Source: Marinobacter sp. DY40_1A1 (GTDB lineage Bacteria > Pseudomonadota > Gammaproteobacteria > Pseudomonadales > Oleiphilaceae). Taken from it: a stretch of 64,000 nt of DNA. The translations under genes and the position numbers were made by a program. Where the stretch lies: positions 682,001 to 746,000 of the forward strand of contig NZ_VCHA01000001.1 in NCBI RefSeq assembly GCF_016597815.1. Direction: 5' to 3'. Below the pieces are notes generated by a model. It searched no databases, was not told the DNA's origin, and saw only the letters and a list, made by a program, of their open reading frames with translations. Shown here piece after piece: positions 30,397-37,999 of this stretch; position 1 is the first letter of the stretch; each line of letters opens with the position of its first letter.

Positions 30397-30420
30397 TTCA
30401 GAACTAAGGCACATCCTGCC

Positions 30421-30978
30421 ATGGCAGAGTTGATAGAATTTGAGACCGAACGGCTGTTTTTGCGGCAATGGCAAGAAAGCGATTTCAAGTCGTTTGCCAC
30501 GCTGAACGCCGATCCAAAGGTCATGGAGTACTTTCCCGAACCGCTGAGTGGCCAAGCAAGTACTGAGATGGCGGAGAAAATTCACTCACTCATAAAGCAG
30601 CGCGGTTGGGGGTTCTGGGCCGTTGAGGTCAAGGATGCCGAGCCGTTTATTGGTTTTTGTGGGCTACACGTACCCACGGCAACGCTGCCTTTTTCTCCGT
30701 GTGTCGAGATTGGTTGGCGGTTATCGTCAGCTCACTGGGGGAAAGGCTATGCATCAGAGGCCGCTCGTGGTGCGCTGGGTGTTGCGTTTCAACATTTAGA
30801 GCTTCCTGAGATTGTCTCCTTTACCACGGTTGGCAATCAGCGCTCGCGTCGAGTCATGGAGCGAATAGGCATGAAGTACAGTGGCGAGTTTGAGCACCCC
30901 AGCTTGCCCAAAGGAAGCTTGTTGCGGTCTCATGTACTTTACCGGTTACGACGAGAACAGTGGGACGCAAAAGCCTAA
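30421..30978 (+). CDS. GNAT-family N-acetyltransferase (RimJ/RimL type), cassette gene
   Basis: This 185-aa enzyme should move an acetyl group from acetyl-CoA to an amine, perhaps a protein N-terminus or a small molecule. It shows ETERLFLRQWQESDF, EIGWRLSSAHWGKGYASEAARG (the CoA pyrophosphate loop is WGKGYASEA) and VGNQRSRRVMERIGM, all typical of the RimJ/L group. The ATG at 30421 is preferred to a TTG at 30385. The stop codon lies inside the R'' core of the following attC (30973-31056), and an attC-like core precedes the gene, so this is an integron-type gene cassette. Confidence 0.9.
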   Translation: MAELIEFETERLFLRQWQESDFKSFATLNADPKVMEYFPEPLSGQASTEMAEKIHSLIKQRGWGFWAVEVKDAEPFIGFCGLHVPTATLPFSPCVEIGWRLSSAHWGKGYASEAARGALGVAFQHLELPEIVSFTTVGNQRSRRVMERIGMKYSGEFEHPSLPKGSLLRSHVLYRLRREQWDAKA

Positions 30979-31056
30979 CCAGTGCAGGCACGGCGACGCC
31001 TACTACATTGCGCCTTCGGCTCCATTTCGCAGGCGCGCATGCTGCAAGCGTTAAGC
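30973..31056 (+). other. attC recombination site 1
   Basis: R'' GCCTAAC at 30973-30979 and R' GTTAAGC at 31050-31056 face each other 84 bp apart end to end, with partly self-complementary DNA between them (GCGCCTTCGGC in the middle). The site overlaps the GNAT stop and ends 14 bp before the VOC gene, which is exact cassette spacing. Confidence 0.85.
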
Positions 31057-31069
31057 ACAAGGAAGGCTC

Positions 31070-31465
31070 ATGCACGCAAACATAGCCCGCTACGGAATAA
31101 TTTTGAACACGGAAAATTTCGAGGAGTGCGTGGCGTTCTATCGAGACCTCTTTGGATTGCGTCAGCTATTCGAGAAAAAGGAGGGTGACTTCAAGCTCAC
31201 CTGTCTCGAGTACGGGAATGGCTATTTGATGGTCGAGCAAGGAGGCAAGGCGAAGAATGGCGTTAAGTCACCGACAGAGGGCAGCTTCAAACTGCGCTTT
31301 AATGTCGAGGATTTGGGGGAGGCCCTGGCGGAAATAAGGGCATGGGGTATCCAAGCTGAAATCCAGGAAAGTTCTTGGGGCCGGACTATCAACATCAGCG
31401 ACCCCGATGGCAACCGCGTAGGTGTCAGAGATGAAGCTGGCTTCGCCCACCAGATCAATGCTTAA
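31070..31465 (+). CDS. VOC/glyoxalase-fold protein, cassette gene
   Basis: This 131-aa protein has the paired beta-alpha-beta-beta-beta units of the vicinal oxygen chelate superfamily. The first runs from ARYGIILNTENFEECVAFYR, with LMVEQGG near residue 55. The second ends in TINISDPDGNRVGV, the usual metal-binding region. Members are lyases, dioxygenases or antibiotic-binding resistance proteins; the substrate is unknown. AAGGAAGG lies just before the ATG. It is flanked by attC sites on both sides and reads in the cassette direction. Confidence 0.88.
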   Translation: MHANIARYGIILNTENFEECVAFYRDLFGLRQLFEKKEGDFKLTCLEYGNGYLMVEQGGKAKNGVKSPTEGSFKLRFNVEDLGEALAEIRAWGIQAEIQESSWGRTINISDPDGNRVGVRDEAGFAHQINA

Positions 31466-31546
31466 CAAGTCAATTAAGTTCGTTCCCGGCCTGACGGCCG
31501 TCCACCGGACGCCCTAGACGGGCGCCGCTTATTATTGGCGTTAAGT
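31460..31546 (+). other. attC recombination site 2
   Basis: R'' GCTTAAC at 31460-31466 and R' GTTAAGT at 31540-31546 enclose an 87-bp imperfect palindrome with the inner stem CGGCC-TGA-CGGCCG. The VOC stop codon overlaps R''. The block CGTTCCCGGCC also occurs in the broken site at 31902. Confidence 0.85.
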
Positions 31547-31612
31547 GGTGATTCTTCTCAAGACGGGGGCGGTTATGCGCTGTGATGCACAATTTCACAA
31601 TGAGATTTTTCA

Positions 31613-31870
31613 ATGAAAACGTGTATCCAGTGCGGCGCAGAAGTGGATTTTTTAGTGGATACATTTACTCTTTACCAAGTGAGCGGGACTCGCTACCTAT
31701 ATTGCGCAGCCTGTCAAAATCCTTTGGAGCCGTACATTAGCCCTGAGGATGTAGACCACCTTAGGGAGCAACTAGATACATGCCAAGAAAGATTAAAACG
31801 ATCCCATAAAATTTGGCTTTCCTTGTTGGCCATTGGCTTTGCTGCGATATGTTTTTTTGTGGGGAGCTAG
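31613..31870 (+). CDS. Zinc-ribbon protein with a C-terminal membrane helix, cassette gene
   Basis: This 85-aa protein is of unknown function. Two Cys pairs, CIQCG (residues 4-8) and CAAC (~32-35), form a rubredoxin-like zinc ribbon. A short acidic/charged helix follows (DVDHLREQLDTCQERLKRS), then a terminal transmembrane segment (WLSLLAIGFAAICFFVG). It would sit in the inner membrane with the metal site in the cytoplasm. It begins 67 bp after attC site 2 and is followed by a third attC start at 31902, so it is the third cassette. Confidence 0.72.
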   Translation: MKTCIQCGAEVDFLVDTFTLYQVSGTRYLYCAACQNPLEPYISPEDVDHLREQLDTCQERLKRSHKIWLSLLAIGFAAICFFVGS

Positions 31871-31901
31871 TAGCGAGTAATATTCACGCCTAAAACAAAT
31901 C

Positions 31902-32147
31902 ACTTAACCAGTCGCTGTAGTCCGTTCCCGGCCCGAGGGCCGTCTGTAACCATCCCCTAAAATCAGTGCACGCACATTTAGATTTCTCCAGACTCGGCTT
32001 TGACCTGAAGGTTCGCTTTGCGACCTTTGCGGTCATTGTAAAAGTCTCTACTCAAAACCTCGATTATTTTCTGGGGGGATTGCACCACCAGGAGAAGTTG
32101 TCAGTTACATATTAAGTCGCAGATTTCGCCTTTCGTTGGCGTTAAAG
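31902..32147 (+). other. attC site 3, interrupted by an insertion
   Basis: The left half starts with ACTTAAC (31902-31908) and continues like attC 2 (GTTCCCGGCC, GGGCCGTC) until about 31943. A plausible right end, TTGGCGTTAAAGTG, appears only at ~32136-32148. The ~190 bp between them include the 51-bp repeat at 32012-32062. I read this as an attC split by a small insertion. Confidence 0.55.
32012..32062. repeat. 51-bp dispersed repeat, copy 1
   Basis: It begins TTCGCTTTGCGACCTTTGCG and contains CTCTACTCAAAACCTCG. A second copy with about seven mismatches is at 38932-38982, in the same orientation, after the lysR gene. Confidence 0.8.
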
Positions 32148-32221
32148 TGACTTTTTAGGCTGCATGACAGATCAAGGGGCTAATTTTCCAATTCCCTGTT
32201 TGGTTTTCGCAGGTTGTGTGC

Positions 32222-32695
32222 TCACCAGTCGTTGTCCATGCCTCCAGACCCCATAGTGTCGTCGAATAGCGAGTCAGTGCTGGTGTCAAAAGCAGAGGAC
32301 ATGGCGTCGTGATTGTTTGAACCAAATAGGTTGCCGCCAACGTCTATACCGAACATGCCCTCTTCAACCATCGGTAGTCCCGTTGCGGGGTTTGTATATA
32401 TGGGTTCCGAAATCCATTGGTGATCTATCGATGTCCCTGGGCTGCTGTCATCAATAAATAAGTCGTTACTAAAACCATCGTTGTGCTGCAGGCTGGAAAT
32501 GCCCGTAGTGCCAGTTTCATCGGGTTGTGTCAGCCAAGTTGACTGTTGAAACCGGTCAGAGCTTGCACTGCCTTCAGATGAGCCGCTTTCTGAACCGGCA
32601 AGAGCCAACCCAATCAAAGCACCGACGATACCGGCTGCTGGGCCGAACTGACTGCCGATAAGTCCGCCCGCGATAAAAAAGATGATATAGGCCAT
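32222..32695 (-). CDS. Hypothetical small membrane protein with Ser/Asp-rich tail
   Basis: This 157-aa product starts with a Gly-rich hydrophobic hairpin (residues ~3-34, FFIAGGLIGSQFGPAAGIVG), resembling a glycine-zipper pair of helices. A long polar, acidic tail of Ser, Asp and Gly follows. The tail contains NPATGLPMVEEGMFGIDVGG, a sequence pattern I have only a vague sense of in short proteins of similar layout. No function can be given. AGGA lies upstream of the ATG at 32695. It reads against the cassette direction. Confidence 0.65.
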   Translation of the reverse strand: MAYIIFFIAGGLIGSQFGPAAGIVGALIGLALAGSESGSSEGSASSDRFQQSTWLTQPDETGTTGISSLQHNDGFSNDLFIDDSSPGTSIDHQWISEPIYTNPATGLPMVEEGMFGIDVGGNLFGSNNHDAMSSAFDTSTDSLFDDTMGSGGMDNDW

Positions 32696-32906
32696 GGTTT
32701 TGCATCCTCGTGGTTGTGAGTAACAAGCTTAACCCAACGAGCAAAATCACCTAATCAGGTGGGGAGGGGTACAGAAGCATCGTAGCCTCCATAGCGAAGT
32801 CGCCACTAAGTCGTCCGAAGTACTGTGGCCTTCCGGCCATTGCATGGCCATATCGTTGGAACCATGATTGTTTAATTCGTAATTCAACAAGAACCTGGAT
32901 CACCCA

Positions 32907-34253
32907 ATGACTCAATCGTCCCTGTCCCAATCCCTGAAATTGCCCTGCGGTGCCGTCTTGCCTAACCGTATCGCCAAAGCCGCGATGACCGAGGGCCTAT
33001 CAGATAAATATTTGAACGCCACGCAAAAGCACGAAACACTCTATCGGCGATGGTCCGATGGTGGAGCGGGGCTGCTGATTACTGGCAACGTGATGATTGA
33101 TCAGCGCGTTCTGGAACGACCTGGCAACGTAGCAATTGATCCTGAGATGGCAGACGGCGAGCCTGAGGGTATGGCGAGGCTGAAGGCTTGGGCAAAGGCG
33201 GGTACCCGGAATGGCAATCACTTGTGGATGCAGATCTCCCATGCCGGTCGACAGTCGCCTCGGTATGTCACCACGCGCCCGATGGGACCCTCGGCCGTTC
33301 AACTTTCGCTGCTTGGGAATTACGCCCGCCCGCGGGCTCTGTCCGAGTCAGAAATCCTCGATTTTATCCAGCGCTTTGCCAACGTTGCCCGGATTGCCAA
33401 GAAAGCCGGTTTCACTGGCGTTCAGGTGCATGGGGCTCATGGTTATCTGTTGTCTTCATTTCTATCTCCGGCGACCAACCAACGCAATGATCGCTGGGGT
33501 GGGTCTCTGGAAAACCGCGCCCGTTTCCTACTGGAAGCGGTTCGGGCGACTCGGGCGGCTGTGGGACCGGACTTTCCTGTGTCGGTTAAGCTTAATTCGG
33601 ATGATTTCCGTAAGGGTGGATTCAGCCTCGACGAATGTGTGAGTGTGGTGCATTGGCTCAATGAAGAGGGGATCGATCTGTTGGAGGTCTCCGGCGGTAC
33701 CTATGAACAACCGCGGCTCCTCGGTTACAGCGGCAATTCGGATACTGCAAGCGACGGTCCGGTCCTGCGGGAGAGTACTCGTAAGCGAGAGGCTTATTTC
33801 CTGGATTATGCCCAGAAAATCCGTGAGGTCTGCAATTGTCCGTTGATGGTTACTGGTGGTTTCCGCACGCGGGCGTTCATGGAAGAGGTGGTGGCAAGCG
33901 GCGAAACCGATGTGATTGGCCTTGGCCGGCCACTCTGTACAGACCCGGATACGCCCAAAGCTTTGCTCGAGGGGCGCATCGACAAGACGGTTTGCCATGA
34001 GGAACAGGTCAAGCTTGCCCAGAAGGGGTTCTTCTCACCAACCAGCCCACTGATGCCGATAAAAGTGGTTAATGTGCTGGGTGGCCAGGCCTGGTACTAC
34101 CAGCAGCTGTTTCGCCTAGCAAATGATGCTGAAGCCGATCCTGATATGGGCATTCTGAGAGCCATCGGCGCCTATCTGGTTGATGAACTCAGCCAAGCAC
34201 GGAGAGTAAAAAATGCCCGTCGGCATTCTTTAGCAGTGTCCGAAGATAACTGA
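32907..34253 (+). CDS. NADH:flavin oxidoreductase, old yellow enzyme family
   Basis: This 448-aa FMN-dependent ene-reductase-type enzyme shows the barrel features LPNRIAKAAMTEGLSD, LWMQISHAGRQS, the active-site pair VQVHGAHGYLLSSFLSP, NDRWGGSLENRARFLLE, and the phosphate-binding VIGLGRPLCTDPD. At this length it lacks the C-terminal FAD/NAD domain of the 2,4-dienoyl-CoA reductase group. The substrate is unknown. The gene is complete, and the ATG follows a weak ribosome site. It lies between mobile-element debris on both sides, so it may be cargo. Confidence 0.93.
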   Translation: MTQSSLSQSLKLPCGAVLPNRIAKAAMTEGLSDKYLNATQKHETLYRRWSDGGAGLLITGNVMIDQRVLERPGNVAIDPEMADGEPEGMARLKAWAKAGTRNGNHLWMQISHAGRQSPRYVTTRPMGPSAVQLSLLGNYARPRALSESEILDFIQRFANVARIAKKAGFTGVQVHGAHGYLLSSFLSPATNQRNDRWGGSLENRARFLLEAVRATRAAVGPDFPVSVKLNSDDFRKGGFSLDECVSVVHWLNEEGIDLLEVSGGTYEQPRLLGYSGNSDTASDGPVLRESTRKREAYFLDYAQKIREVCNCPLMVTGGFRTRAFMEEVVASGETDVIGLGRPLCTDPDTPKALLEGRIDKTVCHEEQVKLAQKGFFSPTSPLMPIKVVNVLGGQAWYYQQLFRLANDAEADPDMGILRAIGAYLVDELSQARRVKNARRHSLAVSEDN

Positions 34254-34435
34254 ACTTTCTGTTCGGACGGCTGGAGCGGCCCAACAGTCTCCGAGCAGTT
34301 CGCACTATAAGTTTCAGCAAAGCTTGGTCGTTTTATACGCGGTTATACATGGCGCCGATAAATTATACGCGGAACCAATAATCGAACCTGTTTTGGAGTA
34401 TCCGCTTGCAAACTGTGGTGGCAGCAGAATCCGCT

Positions 34436-34578
34436 GGGGTGATACCCAGGATCTGCGATGGTGGCTAACGGCCCAAGCTGTCCATTGCGATATTCTGGAG
34501 CCAAAGTCGCTTCGCAGTGAAATCGAAAGCACCGTGGAAAAGGGGCTGGAGCGTGTTGGTCGTCACAGTACAGAGTAG
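34436..34578 (+). pseudogene. C-terminal fragment of the WYL regulator
   Basis: From GDTQDLRWWLTAQAVHCDIL to the stop this copies the last ~46 codons of the intact regulator (24647-24785). The similarity carries on ~30 bp past the stop (TGTATGC-TGGGACA-AGTGGG). Everything upstream of 34436 is unrelated. It is therefore a piece of a duplication. Confidence 0.88.
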
Positions 34579-34650
34579 TTAAAGACTCTGTATGCCTGGG
34601 ACAGAGTGGGTTGTCCTTCTGGCAGTCCAATCACTACGGAGAGTCTGACT

Positions 34651-34815
34651 CTACCGGGTCGATTGTTTTATCTGTTTGCGGGCTTCACTGTAAGCAATGT
34701 CCCAGCTCTCATCAGAGGTCGGCATTCCATTCGATCCAAGGGGCTGCACACCAAGTTTTTTACGACGTTCGTTCCCTTTTTTAGTGTAGTCAGCATTCAT
34801 AGGGTTAATCCCGCA
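34651..34815 (-). pseudogene. C-terminal fragment of a paralogue of the 119-aa gene at 41743-42102
   Basis: The minus strand reads GINPMNADYTKKGNERRKKL, GVQPLGSNGMPTSDESWDIA and YSEARKQIKQSTR, stop at 34651-34653. This lines up with GINPMSKEYIERVTTKRKKE onward of the intact 119-aa protein. The N-terminal half is missing. Confidence 0.75.
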
Positions 34816-34915
34816 TCTTCGATCCGCTGCTCTCTATCCGGGGTAATCCGCTTCAAAATCCTTTTCTCATGGTTTTTCCTCGCCACTCCAAAGGGCTCCT
34901 CGCTGATCAACAATG

Positions 34916-35545
34916 CTAGTGCATGGATAAATAGTGGCAGGCAGGCGCTTTGGCTGGCAGTTCGTCATTGCCTGGGAGCCCTAGGCACAGTAATAGACGC
35001 ACCTCTAATGGAAGCGCCGCCACCTGGTGTATCAGTCGCCAGAGTTCATGGTTGGAACGGTCGTCATGATCGTCAGGCTCAGCTGAGCCGACAACCCAAT
35101 AGCCGGCTATGGAGTGGCAGAGCCCGTTAACCGATAGCTCGACAAGCTTATTCAGTTTGGCGTTTAACTGTTGAACAATTGCTGCCCCATCCGTCCCATC
35201 CAGATCAACACACCAAAAAATCGCTTTTAGTTCATCAAGGAAATCCTGTGCTTCCAAAGGTTCATTGGAATTCTGAGTGTATTTGAACAGCTCTTCGAGT
35301 TCGTAGGTTAAGTCGGGGTCAAACCAACCCTCTGGCAGATGCGCGTCCTGAAGGTTCTGTAGTGGCTTCATAGCTGCTTCCGCTAACGAGTATCCATTTT
35401 GGTCTATCTCCGTAATCGCTCTGGTTATGAGCTTTTCTATTTGAGCGGTTTGATTGTCGATAGCCTGTTTGATCCGCGAGACTTCCCAGTCAGATAGCTT
35501 CACTTTTTGTTGCGGGAATGAGATCGATACGTAGTTGTGATTCAT
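34916..35545 (-). CDS. Hypothetical 209-aa protein, copy B
   Basis: Second copy of the unknown 209-aa gene (28840-29469), with the same start, length and stop. Apart from single changes, the differences cluster at residues ~37-63: EKLITRAITEIDQNGYSLAE here against KRLITRAITAIGQDPYLSVG in copy A, a patch that stays in frame in both. This suggests replacement of a short segment from a third, diverged copy. No domain is recognised; the protein should be soluble and cytoplasmic. The gene has no partner within 300 bp on either side. Confidence 0.7.
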   Translation of the reverse strand: MNHNYVSISFPQQKVKLSDWEVSRIKQAIDNQTAQIEKLITRAITEIDQNGYSLAEAAMKPLQNLQDAHLPEGWFDPDLTYELEELFKYTQNSNEPLEAQDFLDELKAIFWCVDLDGTDGAAIVQQLNAKLNKLVELSVNGLCHSIAGYWVVGSAEPDDHDDRSNHELWRLIHQVAALPLEVRLLLCLGLPGNDELPAKAPACHYLSMH

Positions 35546-35692
35546 AGCGTGACTCCGGGTTTTGGTTGTGTTGGCTATGACCATCTCATGGGGCTCTTCA
35601 TCTGCAAGTGGTCAAAAGGCAGATTTTCATTAATTTTTTGAAAGGGGCGACAATGGGAAGGTAGTGCAAGCTGTGATCGCCAGACAATCGAG

Positions 35693-35750
35693 TTTTGGGG
35701 CAGATTCTCTGCACATACCTGACGAGTACCTGGGGTATGTGCAAACCAAA
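35693..35750 (+). repeat. Dispersed ~57-bp repeat, copy 5
   Basis: Identical in its core to copy 2, as part of duplication copy B. The stretch 35546-36035 holds only this repeat and the 35812-35919 segment; I see no gene there. Confidence 0.85.
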
Positions 35751-35811
35751 TGTAACCATCCCCGAGGCTATACGGTAGCCATCCGAGATTAAAAAAATGG
35801 ATCATGAGGGC

Positions 35812-35919
35812 GGGGCCGAAGCCTTGAGTGATACTGGTCAAACAATGCTTGCGCTTTTGAAATGTTGAGGGACTGCTCTTATAAAAGGATTGGACTGGTT
35901 TTTAAACAAAAGCGGACAT
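35812..35919. repeat. ~106-bp repeat shared with 30061-30166
   Basis: It begins near GGCCGAAGCCTTGAGTGAT and contains AACAATGCTTGCGCTTTTG. It directly follows duplication copy B. Confidence 0.8.
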
Positions 35920-36035
35920 TCGCGCCCTGCCGACGTCCGTCTGCTTTCGATTAAGCTGGCAATAGATAACTGGACCGAGAACGACTGAATCTAAAGTGAT
36001 TACTCTGGCAAGGTGGTGTTGCCACCCTCGAGTCT

Positions 36036-36848
36036 TCAGGTTTGATGAGATGCAATTACCTCTTCGATTGCATTCACGACAGCCTGGCAATTTTTTATAT
36101 CCAGAGCGTCCGGGTGGGGCGACCCAAAGCGGCCCTCGTCGTTATCAAAGTACCGGCCCGACGCGCCGGAGAACTCCTCGGACAGCGCTGCGCGCACCAG
36201 TACATCTGCACCAATCGACAGGCTATTACCTGCAATGCCAAAGCCTTCCTTGACCATTTTTGAGCCCAGCAGGGAGCCAGGGTTTACGGCCACGAAGATG
36301 TGACCGCTGGAGCTATCAGCTTCCGCCAGGGCTTTGGTCCACATGGTTAACGCAAGCTTGCTCTGGGCGTAGGCGGCCATGTCGTCCATAAACCGTTTCT
36401 TGCCAACAAGAGCATCCCGCTCCACCGGCGATTGCGCCGCAGAAGACAAGTTGACGATCCTTGCGTCGGGGGCAAGTATGGGCAACAGGCGTTGCGTCAG
36501 CATATAAGGCGCCACTGTGTTCACCACAAACCGGACGTCCAGCCCGTCTCGCGTCACTGTGTCAGGCGTCTTCAGCACACCGGCATTGTTGATAAGGACG
36601 TCCAACTGATCGTGTGCGAGTGCAATGGATGCCGCCAGTTGTTTTACCTCAGCCAGCCGGGACAGGTCGGCCGTGTAGGTGTAGACCTGCCCGGCGCTGC
36701 CGCTATCAGCCAATTCCCGCTCTAAGGCTTCCAGTTTTTCCCGGTTACGGCCGTGCAACAACAGAGTATGGCCCTCCGCGTAAAGGCGCTTGGCCGTTTC
36801 CAGGCCGATACCGTCAGTGGCGCCGGTGATCAGAATTTTCTTTGTCAT
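36036..36848 (-). CDS. Short-chain dehydrogenase/reductase
   Basis: This 270-aa NAD(P)-dependent oxidoreductase has the cofactor motif ILITGATDGIGLETAKRL at residues 4-21. HGRNREKL follows, which favours NADP, then NNAGV near 90. The catalytic Ser lies in VNLSSAAQSP, and the YAQSKLALTMW motif with Tyr and Lys is near 158-168. The substrate is unknown. AAGGAAG precedes the ATG. It lies 44 bp downstream of the quinone-oxidoreductase-like gene on the same strand, so the two probably form an operon, divergent from a LysR regulator. Confidence 0.93.
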   Translation of the reverse strand: MTKKILITGATDGIGLETAKRLYAEGHTLLLHGRNREKLEALERELADSGSAGQVYTYTADLSRLAEVKQLAASIALAHDQLDVLINNAGVLKTPDTVTRDGLDVRFVVNTVAPYMLTQRLLPILAPDARIVNLSSAAQSPVERDALVGKKRFMDDMAAYAQSKLALTMWTKALAEADSSSGHIFVAVNPGSLLGSKMVKEGFGIAGNSLSIGADVLVRAALSEEFSGASGRYFDNDEGRFGSPHPDALDIKNCQAVVNAIEEVIASHQT

Positions 36849-36892
36849 GTCCGCTTCCTTAATCCGGTGATTGTTGATGAGGGGATTAGGGC

Positions 36893-37879
36893 TCAGATCT
36901 CCACAACCACCTTACCAATAGCCTGACCACTGGTCAGGCGATCATAGGCCTTGCCTACTTCATTGAGGCTGAAGGTCTGCTCATCAAGCAGGGGCTTAAC
37001 GCCACCCTGGTCCACAATGTCCGCCAATTGCCGAAGAATGTCGCCATGGGCTTCCCGGTGATGGTTGTGCAGCATAGGAATCAGCATGAAGATCACATGA
37101 ATCGACAAGCCCTTGAAGTGGGCGGTTGTCAGGTCAAGCTCCACCATGGACACGGTGGTGCTCACTTGACCGTTCAGAGCCGCAGCTTCAAAGCTGTTGG
37201 CCATGTTATTGCCACCCACGGAATCAAAAACCACGTCGAAACCAGCGCCCGAAGTATGCGCCTGAACATAATCGCTCACGGCTTCCGTTTTGTAGTTGAT
37301 GGGGGTAGCGCCGTAGCCATCGACAATGTCGAACGCCTTGTCACCACTGGCCGTTGCAAACACCGTGGCGCCGGAATGCTTGGCCAACTGAACGGCTACA
37401 TGGCCGACGCCGCCGGTTCCGCCGTGAACGAGGACCTTTTGCCCGGCCTTTACGCCTGCTCTCTGCAACCCTTCAAATGCTGTGATACCGACCAGCGGCA
37501 GTGCGGCTGCTTCACGCATCGATAGGCTCTTAGGTTTGAGGGCAATCAGTCTTGAGTCGGCCGACATGTATTCCGCCAAAGCGCCTTGGAGATCGGAAAG
37601 GCCTCCGGCGCAGCCATAAACCTCATCGCCGATGGCAAAATCGGTCACACCTTCCCCTACCGCCGAGATGGTGCCGGCGAAGTCCATGCCCAGCACTGCG
37701 GGTAGGGGTGGTGCGAACGGGAGGTCCACGCCCATCTGGCGAATCATGGTGTCGACGGTGTTAATGCTGGACGCAGCAACACGAACGATGACCTGACCGG
37801 GTTGCGCGGTGGGTGCGGCAATATCTGCTTGCTCAAAAACTGCTTGTTCACCGTACTGATTGAGAACCATTGCTTTCAT
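36893..37879 (-). CDS. Zinc-free MDR oxidoreductase (quinone oxidoreductase/zeta-crystallin type)
   Basis: This 328-aa NADPH-dependent reductase is of the medium-chain dehydrogenase family. The N-terminal GroES-like domain has PAVLGMDFAGTISAVGEGV. The cofactor domain shows VLVHGGTGGVGHVAVQLAKH near 145-164. The zinc ligands of alcohol dehydrogenases are absent, and the C-terminal KAYDRLTSGQAIGKVVV is typical of the quinone-reductase group. The ATG at 37879 follows GGAGG, so it is preferred to one six codons upstream. It is probably induced through the divergent LysR gene by an electrophile or quinone, but this is inference. Confidence 0.93.
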   Translation of the reverse strand: MKAMVLNQYGEQAVFEQADIAAPTAQPGQVIVRVAASSINTVDTMIRQMGVDLPFAPPLPAVLGMDFAGTISAVGEGVTDFAIGDEVYGCAGGLSDLQGALAEYMSADSRLIALKPKSLSMREAAALPLVGITAFEGLQRAGVKAGQKVLVHGGTGGVGHVAVQLAKHSGATVFATASGDKAFDIVDGYGATPINYKTEAVSDYVQAHTSGAGFDVVFDSVGGNNMANSFEAAALNGQVSTTVSMVELDLTTAHFKGLSIHVIFMLIPMLHNHHREAHGDILRQLADIVDQGGVKPLLDEQTFSLNEVGKAYDRLTSGQAIGKVVVEI

Positions 37880-37999
37880 CGTGTGCCTCCAATCCATTCG
37901 TTGCGTCGTTAAAGCCTCTAGTCACCACATTACGGGTTCGCTAAATCTAGATAAATGACCAATAATCGTATTCAGAATTCGTAAAATGGATATAAAGCC
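37880..37999. promoter_or_regulatory. Divergent promoter region between oxidoreductase and LysR genes
   Basis: The 120-bp gap is the only space for both promoters. It holds a pair of inverted pentamers (TTACG near 37930, CGTAA near 37979) and an AGAATTC-centred short palindrome, either of which could be LysR half-sites. No site is certain. Confidence 0.35.

Larger units (their letters stand above)
34829..35801. repeat. 974-bp duplication, copy B
   Basis: The second copy of the 28752-29725 unit, in the same orientation. Its left neighbour is the orf119-like fragment and its right neighbour is the segment that matches 30061-30166. Confidence 0.92.

Noticed and set aside
30061..30420. An integron integrase gene to the left of the cassette group
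   Set aside because: The only integrase in the window is the dusA-type tyrosine recombinase at 22170-23267; the DNA left of the first cassette holds repeats only.
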